A stretch of 64,000 bases of DNA from Leptospira ainazelensis (GTDB lineage Bacteria > Spirochaetota > Leptospiria > Leptospirales > Leptospiraceae): positions 42,186 to 106,185 of the forward strand of contig NZ_JAFFPT010000033.1 of assembly GCF_016918785.1 (NCBI RefSeq), given 5' to 3'. A program made the position numbers and the translations under genes. Under the pieces are notes generated by a model. That model was not told the DNA's origin and did no database searches. It saw only the letters and a list, made by a program, of their open reading frames with translations. Below are positions 1 through 12,756 of the stretch, piece by piece. Positions within the stretch are counted from its first letter, which is position 1; every line of letters begins with the position of its first letter.

Positions 1-33
1 AAGTCAATTTTGGAAAAAAATGACAAACCTCTT

Positions 34-1743
34 TTAAAGTGAAATCTGCGGTATGGGAAGAATTTCCGGAGAAGGCTCCATAATATAATAGCCCTGACAA
101 TATTCTACCCCCAAAGAACGAACCGTGTCAAATTCTTCTTTCCCGGCGACAAATTCGGCGATCACCTTTGCGCCGATTCGATGGGCCATTTCCGTCATTG
201 CAGAGGTAAGAAGAAAAGGAGTCTGACTCAGGTGAATTCCTTTGATAAACTTACCGTCGATTTTGATATAATCGGGATCGATCTCCATCAATCTTTCGAA
301 ATTGGATTGATCCACTCCGAAGTCGTCGATCGCGATCTTACAACCGCATTCCTTGAGTTCCTTGATAGTTTCCAATCCTCGATCTCCTCCCGCGAGGCGA
401 TCGGTCTCTAAAATTTCGAGGGTCAACCTTTCGGGAAAAACGCCGTAGTGTTGAAGACGACTCACAACCCAAAGTGCAAATCCTTTTTTTTCAAGATCGG
501 ATTCCGAGATGTTTACGGAAAAGGAATATTCTTGATGTTTTGAAAAGTATCGAAGCGATTTTTCGATCATGATCGGCGTCAAAAGACGAATGATTCCGGT
601 CGATCTCGCGATTGAAATAAAACTCGCCGGAGAAAAAATCTGACCGCCTTCTTGGATTCTCGCAAGACATTCAAACTTCGTAATTCTCTCGAGTTTGTTG
701 TCGTAGATTCCCTGAAAAAAAGGAATCACGTTGCCCGCGTTGATCGCGTCGTTCAGCTTTCTGCCGAGAATGAGATTGATCTGATACTGATCCCCTTCTT
801 CCATCGCATTGGAATACTGCATCAGTTCGAGTTCGCTGTTTTGAGCGGCGTTCATCATCGCGATTCTCGCCTTATAGTATAACGCCGAATAGTCGGTTGC
901 CACTCCGATGGAAACGTTCACACGAAAAGAAATTCCGTCCGCCTCTAAATATTCAGATCTAAGAAGAATCCGAAACGCCACAAGAAGAGAATGGAACTTA
1001 CTCTCTTCGATATCGGAAAGTACCGCGACCTCGTCCTGATAAAGATGAAACAATCTTCCCGACGTTCCCAAAAACGCGGAAAGTGAATTTAAGAATTGAT
1101 TGAGAACCTTGTGATAAACTCCTACTCCGAAATGATGAGTTGTAGAAGTGGAAGATTCGATCCGGATCACCGAAAGTGTGGAAGGAATTTTTTGAACCTC
1201 TTTTTCATCCAAAGCCCTGCGAAGACTTTCCAGATTGGGAAGTTCGGTTTCCCGGTCATAGAGAAGGGTTTTTTCCAATTTTTGATTGAGATCCAAGAGC
1301 GAGACGTCCTTGAAATAGGATTTGAGCGCTTCTCGAATGGTAAGAATCAAATCGTTCGAATCCCAGGGTTTGGAAAGATAACGATACAAGTTTGCGCGGT
1401 TCAACGCGTTTCCCACGGCGTCTGCGGACGCTTGACCGGTAAGCATGATCTTTCGTATGTCCGGATTTCGATTGTGAATCCGAATGAGGAGTTCGTCTCC
1501 TTTAACTCCCGGCATCACTTGATCGCAGATCACTACCGGAATATCGATTCCAAGACTCAGATATTCTTCTAAAATTTCCCAAGCAGACTCGGCGTCCTCT
1601 GCGGTTTCAATATCGTATTCTTTCCCGAATGCGAGTTTGAGTTGCTCCTTGAGACCCCTCAGGATGATCAATTCGTCGTCGACCAGGAGTATGACGGGTT
1701 TGGATTCTCCGGTTTCTTGTTTAGAAAATTCGTTTCCGTTCAT
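34..1743 (-). CDS. Response regulator with degenerate GGDEF and EAL (c-di-GMP phosphodiesterase) domains
   Basis: About 569 residues. The N-terminal receiver domain (roughly residues 17-130) has acidic D22/D23, phospho-acceptor D74 in VICDQVMPG and K125 in LSKPWD. The middle (about 155-300) has a GGDEF fold but the signature reads YQDEV, so cyclase activity is unlikely. The C-terminal EAL domain keeps a glutamate in ECLARI, VNIS, EILET, DDFG, the lysine of YIKID and the QGYYI end, so c-di-GMP hydrolysis controlled by phosphorylation is the likely role. One late loop reads AEFVAG instead of the usual AEGVE, which may reduce activity. I chose the ATG at 1743 because AGGA lies about 6 bases upstream; an in-frame start at 1782 is possible. 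It is divergent from the cyclase at 2028 across about 280 bases. The partner kinase is not evident. Confidence 0.9.
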   Translation of the reverse strand: MNGNEFSKQETGESKPVILLVDDELIILRGLKEQLKLAFGKEYDIETAEDAESAWEILEEYLSLGIDIPVVICDQVMPGVKGDELLIRIHNRNPDIRKIMLTGQASADAVGNALNRANLYRYLSKPWDSNDLILTIREALKSYFKDVSLLDLNQKLEKTLLYDRETELPNLESLRRALDEKEVQKIPSTLSVIRIESSTSTTHHFGVGVYHKVLNQFLNSLSAFLGTSGRLFHLYQDEVAVLSDIEESKFHSLLVAFRILLRSEYLEADGISFRVNVSIGVATDYSALYYKARIAMMNAAQNSELELMQYSNAMEEGDQYQINLILGRKLNDAINAGNVIPFFQGIYDNKLERITKFECLARIQEGGQIFSPASFISIARSTGIIRLLTPIMIEKSLRYFSKHQEYSFSVNISESDLEKKGFALWVVSRLQHYGVFPERLTLEILETDRLAGGDRGLETIKELKECGCKIAIDDFGVDQSNFERLMEIDPDYIKIDGKFIKGIHLSQTPFLLTSAMTEMAHRIGAKVIAEFVAGKEEFDTVRSLGVEYCQGYYIMEPSPEILPIPQISL

Positions 1744-2027
1744 TCGTGATCCTAAAACAGTGTTTCGTTTAACATGATACAAACGTCGAGTTATCGGATC
1801 GAAAATTGATTTCTAAAAATCAAATTCAGTTTTTCGCCGAATGTATTTCAAAAAAGCTGAAATACTACTTCCGATTTTGATTCTAACTCACGTTAGTTTT
1901 TCTGAATGCCGAAGGCCCAAACCGGACGGTCAAAGTTCTTAGATTTGACAACCGGGTCTGTAATTATACTCTTCCCCGTAGAACGCCAATTATTTTTTTA
2001 TATTCTTATGAAATCCGGAAGGTTTTG

Positions 2028-3638
<1,611 letters not shown>

Positions 3639-3731
3639 AAGTATTCTTTGTAAATTTTTTCTTGAACGATTCAGGATCTTCTCTAACTTGATCGATCAAC
3701 GCTTTTTTACCAATGATTTCAGGAGATAGAA

Positions 3732-4691
3732 ATGCAGAATGAAAATCAGAAATTCTCGATCGATGCAAAAGGAGAAGATCTTTTCTTAATCTATCTAAAA
3801 AACATTTTTTTTACTCTTATCACGTTCGGTGTTTATTATTTTTGGGCAAAGGTAAACACTCAAAAATTCGTTCATCTACACGTTCTTTTTCAAGGCCAAC
3901 GTTTCGATTATCACGGAACCGGTAAGGAAAATTTTATCGGTTTTATAAAAGGCTTGGGACTGATGATCGTAGGAGCTCTTTTTGCGGGAGGAATCTATTT
4001 TGTAGCTTCCCTTTTTGGAATTTGGGCGAAAGTTGCCGTTACCGTTGCGCTCTATGCGGGACTTTTATGCGTCATCCCGTATGTGGTAATCGGATCTAGA
4101 AAGTATTTTCTGAGCCGAACTTCGTTTAACAATATTCGATTTCGGTTTAACGGAAAAGTCGAGGAGCTGCTTAAAATTTTTATTCCCGGCGCGCTTTTAA
4201 CCGCCGTTACTTTCGGAATCTATTCGGCTTGGTTTATCAATCGTCTGGAAAAGTTTTATATCGAAAAGTCCCATTTAGGAAACGCCGACTTTCAGTATGA
4301 AGGAAACGGAAAGGAATTATTTTTTATTTATCTCAAAGGGATCTTATTTACTCCTTTTACCGCGGGAATTTACTTCTCCTGGTTTCATGCAAACGTCCAT
4401 AACTACGTCTGGAATCACACGAAGTTTCAGGGAATTTCCTTTCGTTCCGAACTCAGAGGTGGGACCGTTTTTTTAAACGGACTTATCTCGATCGTATTGG
4501 TATTTTTCACGCTCGGGATCGGAGTTCCTTGGGCTTATCTTCGAGGTTTAAGAATCATAACGGATTCTTTATATTTGGAATCCGCTCCCGATTTGTCGTC
4601 CATTCAGGGAGTAAAAGATCCGAAAGCGAGCGCTTTAGCGGACGGAATTTCCGAAGCGAGCGAGGCAATCGGTAGTATCTTCGGCAATTAA
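3732..4691 (+). CDS. DUF898 (YjgN-like) multi-pass membrane protein
   Basis: 319 residues. The sequence contains repeated modules of the DUF898 type: a hydrophobic stretch ending in YYFWAK, YSAWF or YFSWFHA followed by a beta-like segment such as FDYHGTGKENFIGFIKG and FQYEGNGKELFFIYLKG. Several membrane segments are visible (about residues 20-40, 75-100, 105-125, 150-170, 195-215 and 250-275). The start has AGGAG 8 bases upstream. The M48 peptidase gene begins 5 bases after its stop, so the two are almost certainly co-transcribed. In other bacteria DUF898 genes are often next to M48 peptidases, which suggests a joint membrane quality-control role, but the molecular function of DUF898 is not established. 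Confidence 0.88.
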   Translation: MQNENQKFSIDAKGEDLFLIYLKNIFFTLITFGVYYFWAKVNTQKFVHLHVLFQGQRFDYHGTGKENFIGFIKGLGLMIVGALFAGGIYFVASLFGIWAKVAVTVALYAGLLCVIPYVVIGSRKYFLSRTSFNNIRFRFNGKVEELLKIFIPGALLTAVTFGIYSAWFINRLEKFYIEKSHLGNADFQYEGNGKELFFIYLKGILFTPFTAGIYFSWFHANVHNYVWNHTKFQGISFRSELRGGTVFLNGLISIVLVFFTLGIGVPWAYLRGLRIITDSLYLESAPDLSSIQGVKDPKASALADGISEASEAIGSIFGN

Positions 4692-4696
4692 AAAGG

Positions 4697-5854
4697 ATGT
4701 CAGATCTTTATTACGACGGGCAATCCGCCGTTCCGGTCTCAGGAAATCTCATTCCCAAAGAGACCGGCTTGGTTTTCGAGTCAACAGATTCGGTCGGAAG
4801 AATATTCCATTTTTCTTATAAACAAATTCAATCCTTCGAAAAACTCGGGAACGAATATCGACTCGAGTTGGAAAGCGAGGAAGAAAAAGGACAGGATTCG
4901 ATTCTCACATTCGTATCCGATGAAAAAGCCGAACAAATCCGGAAAAACAGAAGTAAAACTTTCGGAGACGGTTTAGGCGGTCTTGTCTCTCGATTCTTAC
5001 AACTTCCGAATTTATATCAGATTTTGATCGGGGGTGTTCTCGCCTTTGGAATCGTTTTTCTCCTTTTTACAAAACTCGATCAACTTTATATTTTTGTTCC
5101 GGAATCGGCGGATCGATCTTTGGGAAACCTCATTTCGGAACGGTTTGAAGCCAGTTATTCCGAATGCAAAAATCGGAAGCTAAAATACGGCGTGGAAAAA
5201 ATTTATAGAACCATTCTTCCTAAAAAAAGAAAAGACCTGTATGAAATTCATATTTTGAGAAGCGACGATATCAACGCCTTCGCGCTTCCCGGAGGAAAAA
5301 TTTATATCCTTTCGGGTTTGATCCGGGAATCGGAATCCCCGGAAGAGATCGCGGCGATTCTGGCTCACGAAATTTCTCATATAGAAAAAAGACACGGTAT
5401 CAGACAAGTGATTCGTCTCTTGGGGATTTCGGTCGTTGTCAAACTGGCGATCGGTCTCGGGTTCGAAGATATCGGTTCCTTGGAAACGATAACAGAAATC
5501 ATCAACACTCTCACCATTCTAAGATATTCGAGAGAATTTGAAGAAGAAGCCGACGAGAACGCGTTTGAAATTCTTAAAAAATCGGAAGTGGGCGTGAAGG
5601 GTTTTATCGATTTTTTTGAAAGAGAAGAGGCAAAAATCAACTCTGATAAAAAAAATCGGAATCAAAAACATTCCAATGAGGAAGAAAAAAAATGGGATCC
5701 AGCGAAGATCTTAGATTGGTTCAGCACACATCCGGACAATAGAATCCGGATTCAAAAGGCGAAGGATTTTTCAAAAGGAATGAAGACGAGAACGAAAGAG
5801 ATTCGATTGCAAAACTGGAAGTCGATCCGGGAAAGTTGTTCCGAATCTATTTAA
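4697..5854 (+). CDS. M48 family membrane zinc metallopeptidase
   Basis: 385 residues. The zinc site is HEISH (H224, E225, H228) with a third ligand glutamate at about E284 in EFEEEADENA; the upstream segment NAFALPGGKIYILSG is the typical M48 strand before the active-site helix. One membrane helix (about 106-123) separates a roughly 100-residue N-terminal domain, which may be cytoplasmic, from the peptidase domain, so the catalytic part probably faces the periplasm (YfgC/BepA-like). The start follows an AAAAAGGA Shine-Dalgarno stretch and lies 5 bases after the DUF898 stop. Likely role: turnover of misfolded envelope proteins together with the DUF898 partner. Its 3' end overlaps the convergent small ORF at 5847-6017 by 8 bases. 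Confidence 0.9.
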   Translation: MSDLYYDGQSAVPVSGNLIPKETGLVFESTDSVGRIFHFSYKQIQSFEKLGNEYRLELESEEEKGQDSILTFVSDEKAEQIRKNRSKTFGDGLGGLVSRFLQLPNLYQILIGGVLAFGIVFLLFTKLDQLYIFVPESADRSLGNLISERFEASYSECKNRKLKYGVEKIYRTILPKKRKDLYEIHILRSDDINAFALPGGKIYILSGLIRESESPEEIAAILAHEISHIEKRHGIRQVIRLLGISVVVKLAIGLGFEDIGSLETITEIINTLTILRYSREFEEEADENAFEILKKSEVGVKGFIDFFEREEAKINSDKKNRNQKHSNEEEKKWDPAKILDWFSTHPDNRIRIQKAKDFSKGMKTRTKEIRLQNWKSIRESCSESI

Positions 5855-6017
5855 CATCGTCCAAAGGAAAAAGTTCCTTTACGGTATTTCCTAACGCACG
5901 ATCGAAACTTTCAAAGGACTTTAGAATTTCTTGAAGTAAGGCCTCGCCGTTTTTCAGGTCATACGAGGTCAGCGGTTTCGCTTCCAAAAGTTCTTGTTCT
6001 AACTGCGTGTCTTTCAT
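5847..6017 (-). CDS. Small hypothetical protein (56 aa)
   Basis: An uninterrupted 56-residue frame beginning [20 protein letters not shown] and ending [15 protein letters not shown] lies just upstream of the ATG as a possible ribosome binding site. The product is acidic, predicted helical and soluble, with no signal peptide. It resembles an 'exodeoxyribonuclease VII small subunit'-sized helical protein only in length and character; there is no motif to support that. It lies between the convergent M48 gene and divergent hisC. It could be a chance frame, but the amino acid composition looks coding. Confidence 0.45.
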   Translation of the reverse strand: MKDTQLEQELLEAKPLTSYDLKNGEALLQEILKSFESFDRALGNTVKELFPLDDVK

Positions 6018-6170
6018 TTTGTTTCCAGCGTTTTTTTATTCGGCAACCTTGTTAAGGTTAGAGGGAAAATTCCGAAAAAACCCAACGCGACAAAATATTT
6101 TTTTTCGAAAGACTCGGAAAAAATATTCTTAAATCGATTCCCATTTTTTTTAGACCCAAAAGTATGGGAG

Positions 6171-7277
6171 ATGATGGTCCAGTTTCAACCGATACTCAAT
6201 TCTCTCAAAAGTTACGAAGCGGGAAAACCGATCGAACTCGTTGTTCGCGAATTCGGGATCGACCCGGAAAAGGTGATCAAACTCGGATCCAATGAAAACC
6301 CGTTCGGTTGTTCTCCGGCGGTCGTAAAGGCCGTCCAAAACTTCGCGCCGAAAATGTCCTTCTATCCGGACGATTCTTATCTGGATTTAAAAAACTCCCT
6401 CGCACAAAAATTCGACGTTTCTCCCGAGAGAATCATTCCCGGAAACGGAAGCGATCAGGTTTTGGATTTTGCCTGCAGATGTGTTTTGACGCCGGGTGAT
6501 TCCGTCTTAATCAATCGAATCACGTTTGCGATGTATCGTATCTACTCGCTTCAGTGTGGAGCAAAAATTCATTCGACCGAAACCGTTCCCCACGACTTAA
6601 ACTCGTTCTTAGATCTGGCAAAGGTCGTAAAACCCAAAATTTTGTTTTTATGCACTCCGTCCAATCCGGTCGGAGACGCCCTTTCCAAATCGGACGTTTA
6701 CGAATTCTTAAGACAACTTTCTCCTGATACGTTAGTCGTCATTGATGCCGCGTATATGGAATTCGGAAAAAGGAAAGATCCGGACAAATTCATTCCCGCA
6801 AAGGAAGTTACGGATCTTTTTCCGAACGTTTTTTATACCGGAACGTTTTCCAAAGTTTACGGTCTTGGAGGAATGAGAATCGGTTATGGAATCGGAAACG
6901 CCGAATTGATCAAAAATATCTACAAGATGCGCCCGCCGTTTAGTGTGGCCAATCTTTCGGCTCTCGCCGCGACGGAAGCGTTGAAAAACGAAGATCACGT
7001 TGAAAATTATCTCAAGACCAATTTAGAAGAAATGAAACGGTATGAGAATTTTGCCCGAGAACAGAGTATCGAGTTTATCGATTCTTATGCAAACTTCATC
7101 ACGTTGTTTGCGAGAAAACACGGGAAGTCCGCGACGACGATCACGCAGTCTCTTTTGCGAAAAGGAATCATTCTGAGGGATCTAAAAAGTTACGAACTGA
7201 ACGCGCTTCGAATTACGATCGGAAGACCGGAACAGAACGAAAAAGTTTTAGAGGCTTTGAAAGATGAATTCATATAA
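6171..7277 (+). CDS. hisC: Histidinol-phosphate aminotransferase
   Basis: 368 residues, normal length for HisC. It catalyses the PLP-dependent transamination of imidazole acetol-phosphate with glutamate in histidine synthesis. Fold-type I features: [13 protein letters not shown] near the N-terminus, [11 protein letters not shown], the substrate/cofactor segment CTPSNPVG, the aspartate of [10 protein letters not shown] and the Schiff-base lysine K228 in [16 protein letters not shown]. The start is ambiguous: GGGAG ends at 6170, so ATG 6174 is at least as likely as ATG 6171. It stands alone, not in a his operon, which is common in Leptospira. Broad-specificity relatives exist, but the match to HisC is good. 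Confidence 0.93.
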   Translation: MMVQFQPILNSLKSYEAGKPIELVVREFGIDPEKVIKLGSNENPFGCSPAVVKAVQNFAPKMSFYPDDSYLDLKNSLAQKFDVSPERIIPGNGSDQVLDFACRCVLTPGDSVLINRITFAMYRIYSLQCGAKIHSTETVPHDLNSFLDLAKVVKPKILFLCTPSNPVGDALSKSDVYEFLRQLSPDTLVVIDAAYMEFGKRKDPDKFIPAKEVTDLFPNVFYTGTFSKVYGLGGMRIGYGIGNAELIKNIYKMRPPFSVANLSALAATEALKNEDHVENYLKTNLEEMKRYENFAREQSIEFIDSYANFITLFARKHGKSATTITQSLLRKGIILRDLKSYELNALRITIGRPEQNEKVLEALKDEFI

Positions 7278-7380
7278 GAATTTTATAATTTTCGAATTCG
7301 ATCGATGCAAGACTCGGACGTCCTAAACGCAAGTCCGAAAGGTATGTTCGTTAAAACGAATCGACTTGTAAGAACGGCTT

Positions 7381-7538
7381 GTCGGAACTACGGCAGTCCT
7401 CTGTGAAAGTCGCGCGCCCCGCCCGATTTTCGGGTGGAGGGGCGGGCGGCGGAAGAATTCGGGAGATTTTTCTATATCACAAAATTATAATTTTGCAAGG
7501 AAAATTCTCTCTCAGAGCTTTTGTAGGAACTCCGACAA
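7381..7538 (+). repeat. Dispersed ~158 bp element, copy A
   Basis: Begins with GTCGGAACTACGGC and ends with TTGTAGGAACTCCGACAA, both versions of one near-palindrome. Inside are CTGTGAAAGTCGCGCGCCCC, a GC-rich stem (CCCGCCCG...CGGGTGG), CTATATCA and a TTTTGCAAGGAAAATTCT segment. The same order of blocks is found at 20662-20819 (reversed) and 26053-26207, with nearly the same length. Similarity with copy C may run on about 50 bases beyond the end to ACTTTCTAACTTGTG. No coding capacity. Confidence 0.8.
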
Positions 7539-7588
7539 GAAATTTTACCGGGATCCTTCTTCATTCTAAATAACTTTCTAACTTGTGG

Positions 7589-7703
7589 GGAAGGTTATGC
7601 TGATTTTTGGGCGGGGCGTGACTGGCGAAAGACTCCGGCTGACTTTGCTCTATCAGAAAAACCTTATCTTTGCAAGTAAAATTCTCCTCGTCGGAACTCC
7701 GAC
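7589..7703 (+). repeat. Dispersed element, 5'-truncated copy A2
   Basis: Starts within the GC-rich block (GGTTATGCTGATTTTTGGGC) and continues through TGACTTTGCTCTATCAGAAA and CCTTATCTTTGCAAGTAAAA to the terminal palindrome GTCGGAACTCCGAC at 7690-7703. The CTATCAGAAAAACCTTATCT stretch is identical to copy C near 26145. It lies about 50 bases downstream of copy A in the same orientation, as a partial tandem duplication. Confidence 0.75.
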
Positions 7704-7960
7704 AAAAATCCATCTTGAAATCCTGTTGATTCCAAACAGTGCCTCAACTTGTGAGCAAATATATACAAGTCAGAAAGATAATCGAAATAAAAGCAAAAAA
7801 AATCACTCCCATTCAAAATAGGGCGAAACAGAAACTTTGTTTTGGACCGGTTTAGTCCGGCGATTTTTGAAACGAAGATTGTAAAAATTTCGAGAAGAAG
7901 ATCTGCAACGACCGTTGCAACGGATTTGTAACCAAAACGCAATTCTCCCCCTAAAAAAAA

Positions 7961-7997
7961 GGTTTAGTATTTTGTAAAACGAAACGAATACTAAACC
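7961..7997. promoter_or_regulatory. Perfect 11 bp inverted repeat upstream of small ORF
   Basis: GGTTTAGTATT (7961-7971) and AATACTAAACC (7987-7997) form a perfect stem with a 15-base loop. It ends 30 bases before the ATG of the 56-residue gene at 8028 and 21 bases before its ribosome binding site. It could be an operator, a 5' UTR hairpin controlling translation, or a terminator of the repeat region (no T tract follows on the plus strand; AAAAAAAA precedes it, which is a T tract on the minus strand). Confidence 0.6.
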
Positions 7998-8027
7998 TGA
8001 GAGGTCTTATCCTCGAAAGGAGGAAAC

Positions 8028-8198
8028 ATGTTCCACTCGGAAGCAAAACAAAAACAAACGAACTCGTCGATCCAAAGGAGTTCTTCAAATCGGATTTCCG
8101 AATTCCAAATCCAGAAAAATGAAAAAGAAACCAAAGACAATTTTTTAGAAACCACAAGCAAACAGTTTAGAATTCGTCCCGAACTCTACGACAAATAA
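8028..8198 (+). CDS. Small basic hypothetical protein (56 aa) with consensus ribosome binding site
   Basis: An uninterrupted frame starting MFHSEAKQKQTNSSIQRSSS and ending QFRIRPELYDK. AAAGGAGG is placed 4-5 bases before the ATG, the best Shine-Dalgarno match in the neighbourhood, which argues for a real gene. The product is hydrophilic, rich in Ser, Gln and Lys, probably disordered, with no Cys or membrane segment. It ends exactly one base before the convergent rarA stop at 8199. I do not recognise a family. A perfect inverted repeat lies just upstream. Confidence 0.6.
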   Translation: MFHSEAKQKQTNSSIQRSSSNRISEFQIQKNEKETKDNFLETTSKQFRIRPELYDK

Positions 8199-9466
<1,268 letters not shown>

Positions 9467-9470
<4 letters not shown>

Positions 9471-9694
9471 TTGGATTCCAATTCGTTTCGAATCTTACGA
9501 AGACAAGTTCTAATCGTGGCGTTGCAGACGTCGCAGGCGCTGTGACAACAAACCAGGGATTGTTCTCGGATGTTTCCTTGAAGAATGTTTTCGATCAAAG
9601 CCGAAATCCGGATCGGAAGATCGAACAGATCCAAATTTTCGCGGATGACCTCTTCTCTTGTTTTAGGAAATAAATTGGGTTGATTGGTTTCCAA
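9467..9694 (-). CDS. Small cysteine-rich hypothetical protein (75 aa)
   Basis: 75 residues, probable TTG start with AAGG about 8 bases upstream. The C-terminal half has a cluster [16 protein letters not shown] (five Cys, one His), suggesting a metal or iron-sulfur site or disulfides, between two amphipathic helical stretches. The stop overlaps the rarA TTG start (TTGA), a classic coupling arrangement, so it is likely real and expressed with rarA. I do not recognise the family. No signal peptide, so probably cytoplasmic. Confidence 0.6.
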
Positions 9695-9754
9695 AAATTA
9701 GACCTTGATACAATAGATTCTTCTTAGATAGGACTGCGGCAAAACGCGAAAAGT

Positions 9755-10375
9755 TTACATTCCGCCTCCGACCCAACCGAATTGAATCAGATAATAGAAT
9801 ACTATAAAACGGGGAATTCGAAAAAGACAACCCTGAAAAAAGAGAAGATATCTCATTTTCATTGCGCCCGCAGCGAGAGAAACCCAGGAATACGGAAGCG
9901 GGGTCAGAGCAGCCAAAACCACAGCCCAAAAACCGTAACGATGCAAATAGTGTTCGAGTTTTTGTTCGTGTTTCTTCACAAAACTCGCGATCCCTTCGAT
10001 CTTCGGAAGAAGAATCCTTCCGGTCAAATACGAGATTGTTCCGCCGATCAGACTTCCGACGGACGCGGAAACGATCACCAAAATGGAATTCAATTTACCT
10101 GCGACGGCGATCATCAAAAAAACGTCGGGAGGAATAAAGACGTGTAAAGAATCCGCAAGAAGAATTCCGATCCCTACTCCGAAAACTCCGGTGATCTCGA
10201 TGAACTTTTGCGAGAAGTTCAAAACCGGCTCCGGAAAAACCCTCGCGAGAAATACGACACCCAAAACGAGGATTACAATTCCGACTAACGTTTGGCGGAA
10301 TAATTTACGAACGACTCGATCCGGTTCTTTGCCCGGAACTTCTTCACTTTCTGTGGAACATTCTTTCGAGGTCAT
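9755..10375 (-). CDS. DedA/VTT-domain membrane protein
   Basis: 206 residues with about five hydrophobic segments (roughly 27-47, 60-80, 85-115, 150-170 and 180-200). The VTT (DedA) core is visible: a re-entrant stretch ending [13 protein letters not shown], then the conserved loop [19 protein letters not shown] and an arginine after it in [11 protein letters not shown]. DedA-family proteins act in membrane lipid carrier recycling and membrane homeostasis; the substrate of this one is unknown. The start overlaps the end of mutL by 32 bases, so it is co-transcribed with mutL. The C-terminus is glycine-rich (WVGGGM). Confidence 0.82.
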   Translation of the reverse strand: MTSKECSTESEEVPGKEPDRVVRKLFRQTLVGIVILVLGVVFLARVFPEPVLNFSQKFIEITGVFGVGIGILLADSLHVFIPPDVFLMIAVAGKLNSILVIVSASVGSLIGGTISYLTGRILLPKIEGIASFVKKHEQKLEHYLHRYGFWAVVLAALTPLPYSWVSLAAGAMKMRYLLFFQGCLFRIPRFIVFYYLIQFGWVGGGM

Positions 10376-12134
10376 CTCTGCTCAACTTAACTAAGGTAGG
10401 TCGTCCGTGAGGACAACGGGAAGGATTTTCACAATAACTCAATCGGTTCAAAATTTCTGCGAGGATCGGATCGGAAAGATGATCTCCCTTTTTGATCGCG
10501 GAACGACAGGCCACACATTTCGCCATAAGATCGTATAACTCGGGTTCGCTGGATTCTTTTCCTTCCGTTCTGTTTAAAAAATCGAGAATGATTTCCTTTT
10601 CCTGACCCGGTTCCATATAAGCCGGAATTTCCCGAAGTACGACGCTGTCTTCGCCGAGCGCGTCCAAGAAAATTCCGACTTCCTCATATTCTTTTCTTCG
10701 ATTTAAAATGTCTTCCTGTTCTTGTTTGGAAACGTCGATCCGAATCGGAGTCAGAAGCGGCTGAATCCCGTAATTCTTCTTTTCGAGTTTTCTCAAAACT
10801 TCTTCGTAACGAATCCGTTCGTGCGCCGTATGCTGATCGATGATATAAAAGCCGTCTTCGGCTTCCGCGAGAATAAAAGTCTCAAACAAAACCCCGAAAT
10901 GTTTTTTGGGAATAAAAGAAGAATGTTTTACAACGTTATCCGTCAGTGCGTTCAAAGAGGCTCCCGGTCCCATCCGATCCAGATCAAAACCTTCCTGACG
11001 AGGAACGTCCGCAAAGAGTTCCCTACTCAAAAGAGGGCTTTGCCCGCTTCCGATCGGCGAATGAGCTTGATAAAGAGAACTGGTTTTAAACGTATCGGGC
11101 GTCGGTCTTAAGAGACGTTTTTTCAATTCTAAAAAACTAACGGGAGTGCTGGAACGAAGTTCTTTTTGGATGAGGGTTAAGAAGAACCCGTTGAATCCTT
11201 CTTCGTCTAAAAATCGAATTTCTTTTTTTGCCGGGTGAACGTTGACATCGACCCGCGAAGGATCGATTTCAAAAAATAAAAAACAATACGGATGTCCGTT
11301 CGGAGGAAGGAGTTCGTCATACGCCTTCTTTAAAAGAACAGAACTGTATTTGATTTCGATCGGACGGCCGTTAATAAAGATAAACTGGCCGGTTCGATTG
11401 GATTTATAAAAATCAGGATCGCTGATAAAACCGAAGGCCTTGATTCCGCCGCGCTCTAAATTGACTTCTAAAAGATGATCTCGAAAGTTTTCACCGAAAA
11501 GATCGATGATTCTATCTTTTTTATTCTCTCTCGCAGGAAGCACATAGACTTCCTTTCCGTCTTGGAACAAACGAAAACGAATGTCTTCTCGCGCCAAGGC
11601 TTGGGTCGTAACTCGGTCCCGAATCTTTTTGTCTTCGGAACGGATCGACTTTAAGAATTTTCTACGAACCGGAGTATTGAAGAACAATTCTTCCACGAGG
11701 ATTTTAGTTCCCGTAAAACCGGGGATCTCCTCTTTTTCGGAAATTTTGCCTCCGATCGATTGAATCTTCCACGCGGTCTTTTGATCCTTGGTCCCGCTTT
11801 CCAACGTTAGGCGAGAGACCGAAGCGATGGAAGCAAGGGCCTCTCCGCGAAACCCGTAACTCAAAACGTTTTCCAGATCTCCAAAGTCCTTGATCTTACT
11901 TGTGGCGTGTCTTTTAAGAGCTGGTTCCAAATCCTCCGGGTCGATTCCCGAGCCGTTGTCAGTGATTCTCAAAAGAGAAAGTCCGCCGTCTTTGGATTCG
12001 ATATCGACCTGGGTCGCCCCGGCATCCATAGAATTTTCCATAAGTTCCTTTACGACGGAATGTGCAGACTCGATAACCTCGCCGGCGGCGATCTGATTGA
12101 TAAGCTCGGGACTGAGTTCCCTGATTTTTCCCAT
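10344..12134 (-). CDS. mutL: DNA mismatch repair protein MutL
   Basis: About 596 residues from ATG 12134; an in-frame start at 12200 would add 22 residues that do not look conserved. GHL ATPase motifs are intact: [20 protein letters not shown] with the catalytic Glu, DAGA, DNGSGID, and [12 protein letters not shown]. The C-terminal domain carries the endonuclease signature as [13 protein letters not shown] (usual DQHA-x2-E-x4-E), plus ACRSAIK and CPHGRP, so this is the nicking type of MutL, as expected in organisms without MutH. It links MutS recognition to strand incision. DedA overlaps its 3' end. Confidence 0.95.
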   Translation of the reverse strand: MGKIRELSPELINQIAAGEVIESAHSVVKELMENSMDAGATQVDIESKDGGLSLLRITDNGSGIDPEDLEPALKRHATSKIKDFGDLENVLSYGFRGEALASIASVSRLTLESGTKDQKTAWKIQSIGGKISEKEEIPGFTGTKILVEELFFNTPVRRKFLKSIRSEDKKIRDRVTTQALAREDIRFRLFQDGKEVYVLPARENKKDRIIDLFGENFRDHLLEVNLERGGIKAFGFISDPDFYKSNRTGQFIFINGRPIEIKYSSVLLKKAYDELLPPNGHPYCFLFFEIDPSRVDVNVHPAKKEIRFLDEEGFNGFFLTLIQKELRSSTPVSFLELKKRLLRPTPDTFKTSSLYQAHSPIGSGQSPLLSRELFADVPRQEGFDLDRMGPGASLNALTDNVVKHSSFIPKKHFGVLFETFILAEAEDGFYIIDQHTAHERIRYEEVLRKLEKKNYGIQPLLTPIRIDVSKQEQEDILNRRKEYEEVGIFLDALGEDSVVLREIPAYMEPGQEKEIILDFLNRTEGKESSEPELYDLMAKCVACRSAIKKGDHLSDPILAEILNRLSYCENPSRCPHGRPTLVKLSRDDLERMFHRK

Positions 12135-12756
12135 GGACTTCATTCCAGTCTCGGGAGGGAAAGCGCCACTGTCAAGGACGGGAAGGAATGGATTCTCCAT
12201 TTTTCCGACAACCGTTCCTTAAGATTCGAATTCTAATGCGGATCCAAAACGGGATTCTTCCATTGAATTTTGTAACTTTGAACCGGAGTTTTCACAGTCA
12301 GAAAATCCAAGTTACAATATGAAATAGAATTCCAGACAAAATATTCAGCATTTTATGACAACCTTCGCAGAGTCCGGTCTTGTTATAAATATCCTAATTT
12401 TATTTTAATATATTATATAATTTAGATATACCATTTTGAATTAAATCATTGTAACTTTAACTAAATAAAATTCTTCTTTCGTAAGAAATATTTTTGAATC
12501 GGCGTCCATTCCGATAGAAGAAGAATTTTTATCAAATTTTTTACAGTGTGTTCTAAAACTCGATTATCCTTTATGAGAAAGATCAAGCTGCAAGAACCTG
12601 TCCTAGTTTTGGAACGGGTTTTTATGATTTTTTTTGAAAGCGCATTTCAGAAGATAAACATTGAGTTTTTGGAAATCAACAGTGATTCAACACTTTTATG
12701 CCGATCAAAATTTTTCTATAGGTAACTTGAATCTACGAGGAAAGAGCGAAAAGTCA
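12135..12756. other. AT-rich intergenic region upstream of the PAS-GGDEF genes
   Basis: About 620 bases with no supported gene. The stretch 12395-12470 is very AT-rich and may hold promoters for mutL (minus) or the GGDEF genes (plus). At about 12591-12625 an imperfect hairpin (AACCTGTCC...GGAACGGGTT) is followed by TTTTT, terminator- or attenuator-like. Nothing protein-like was found. Confidence 0.5.

Larger units (their letters stand above)
7278..8027. other. Repeat-rich intergenic region
   Basis: No gene is supported between hisC and the small ORF at 8028. The region holds one complete and one 5'-truncated copy of the dispersed repeat described separately, plus an inverted repeat at 7961-7997. 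Open frames here (for example 7585-7821) run through the repeat and look non-coding. Confidence 0.7.

Noticed and set aside
7381..7703. Possible CRISPR or tandem repeat array
   Set aside because: Only one and a half copies, no regular spacers; the same unit is scattered at distant sites, so a dispersed element fits better.
7585..7942. Frames on both strands in the hisC-downstream gap
   Set aside because: They span the truncated repeat copy and share no protein-level conservation with the other copies.
12661..12756. Upstream start (TTG 12661) for PAS-GGDEF copy 1
   Set aside because: The tandem paralogue starts at the position equal to 12757; the additional 32 residues have no counterpart.
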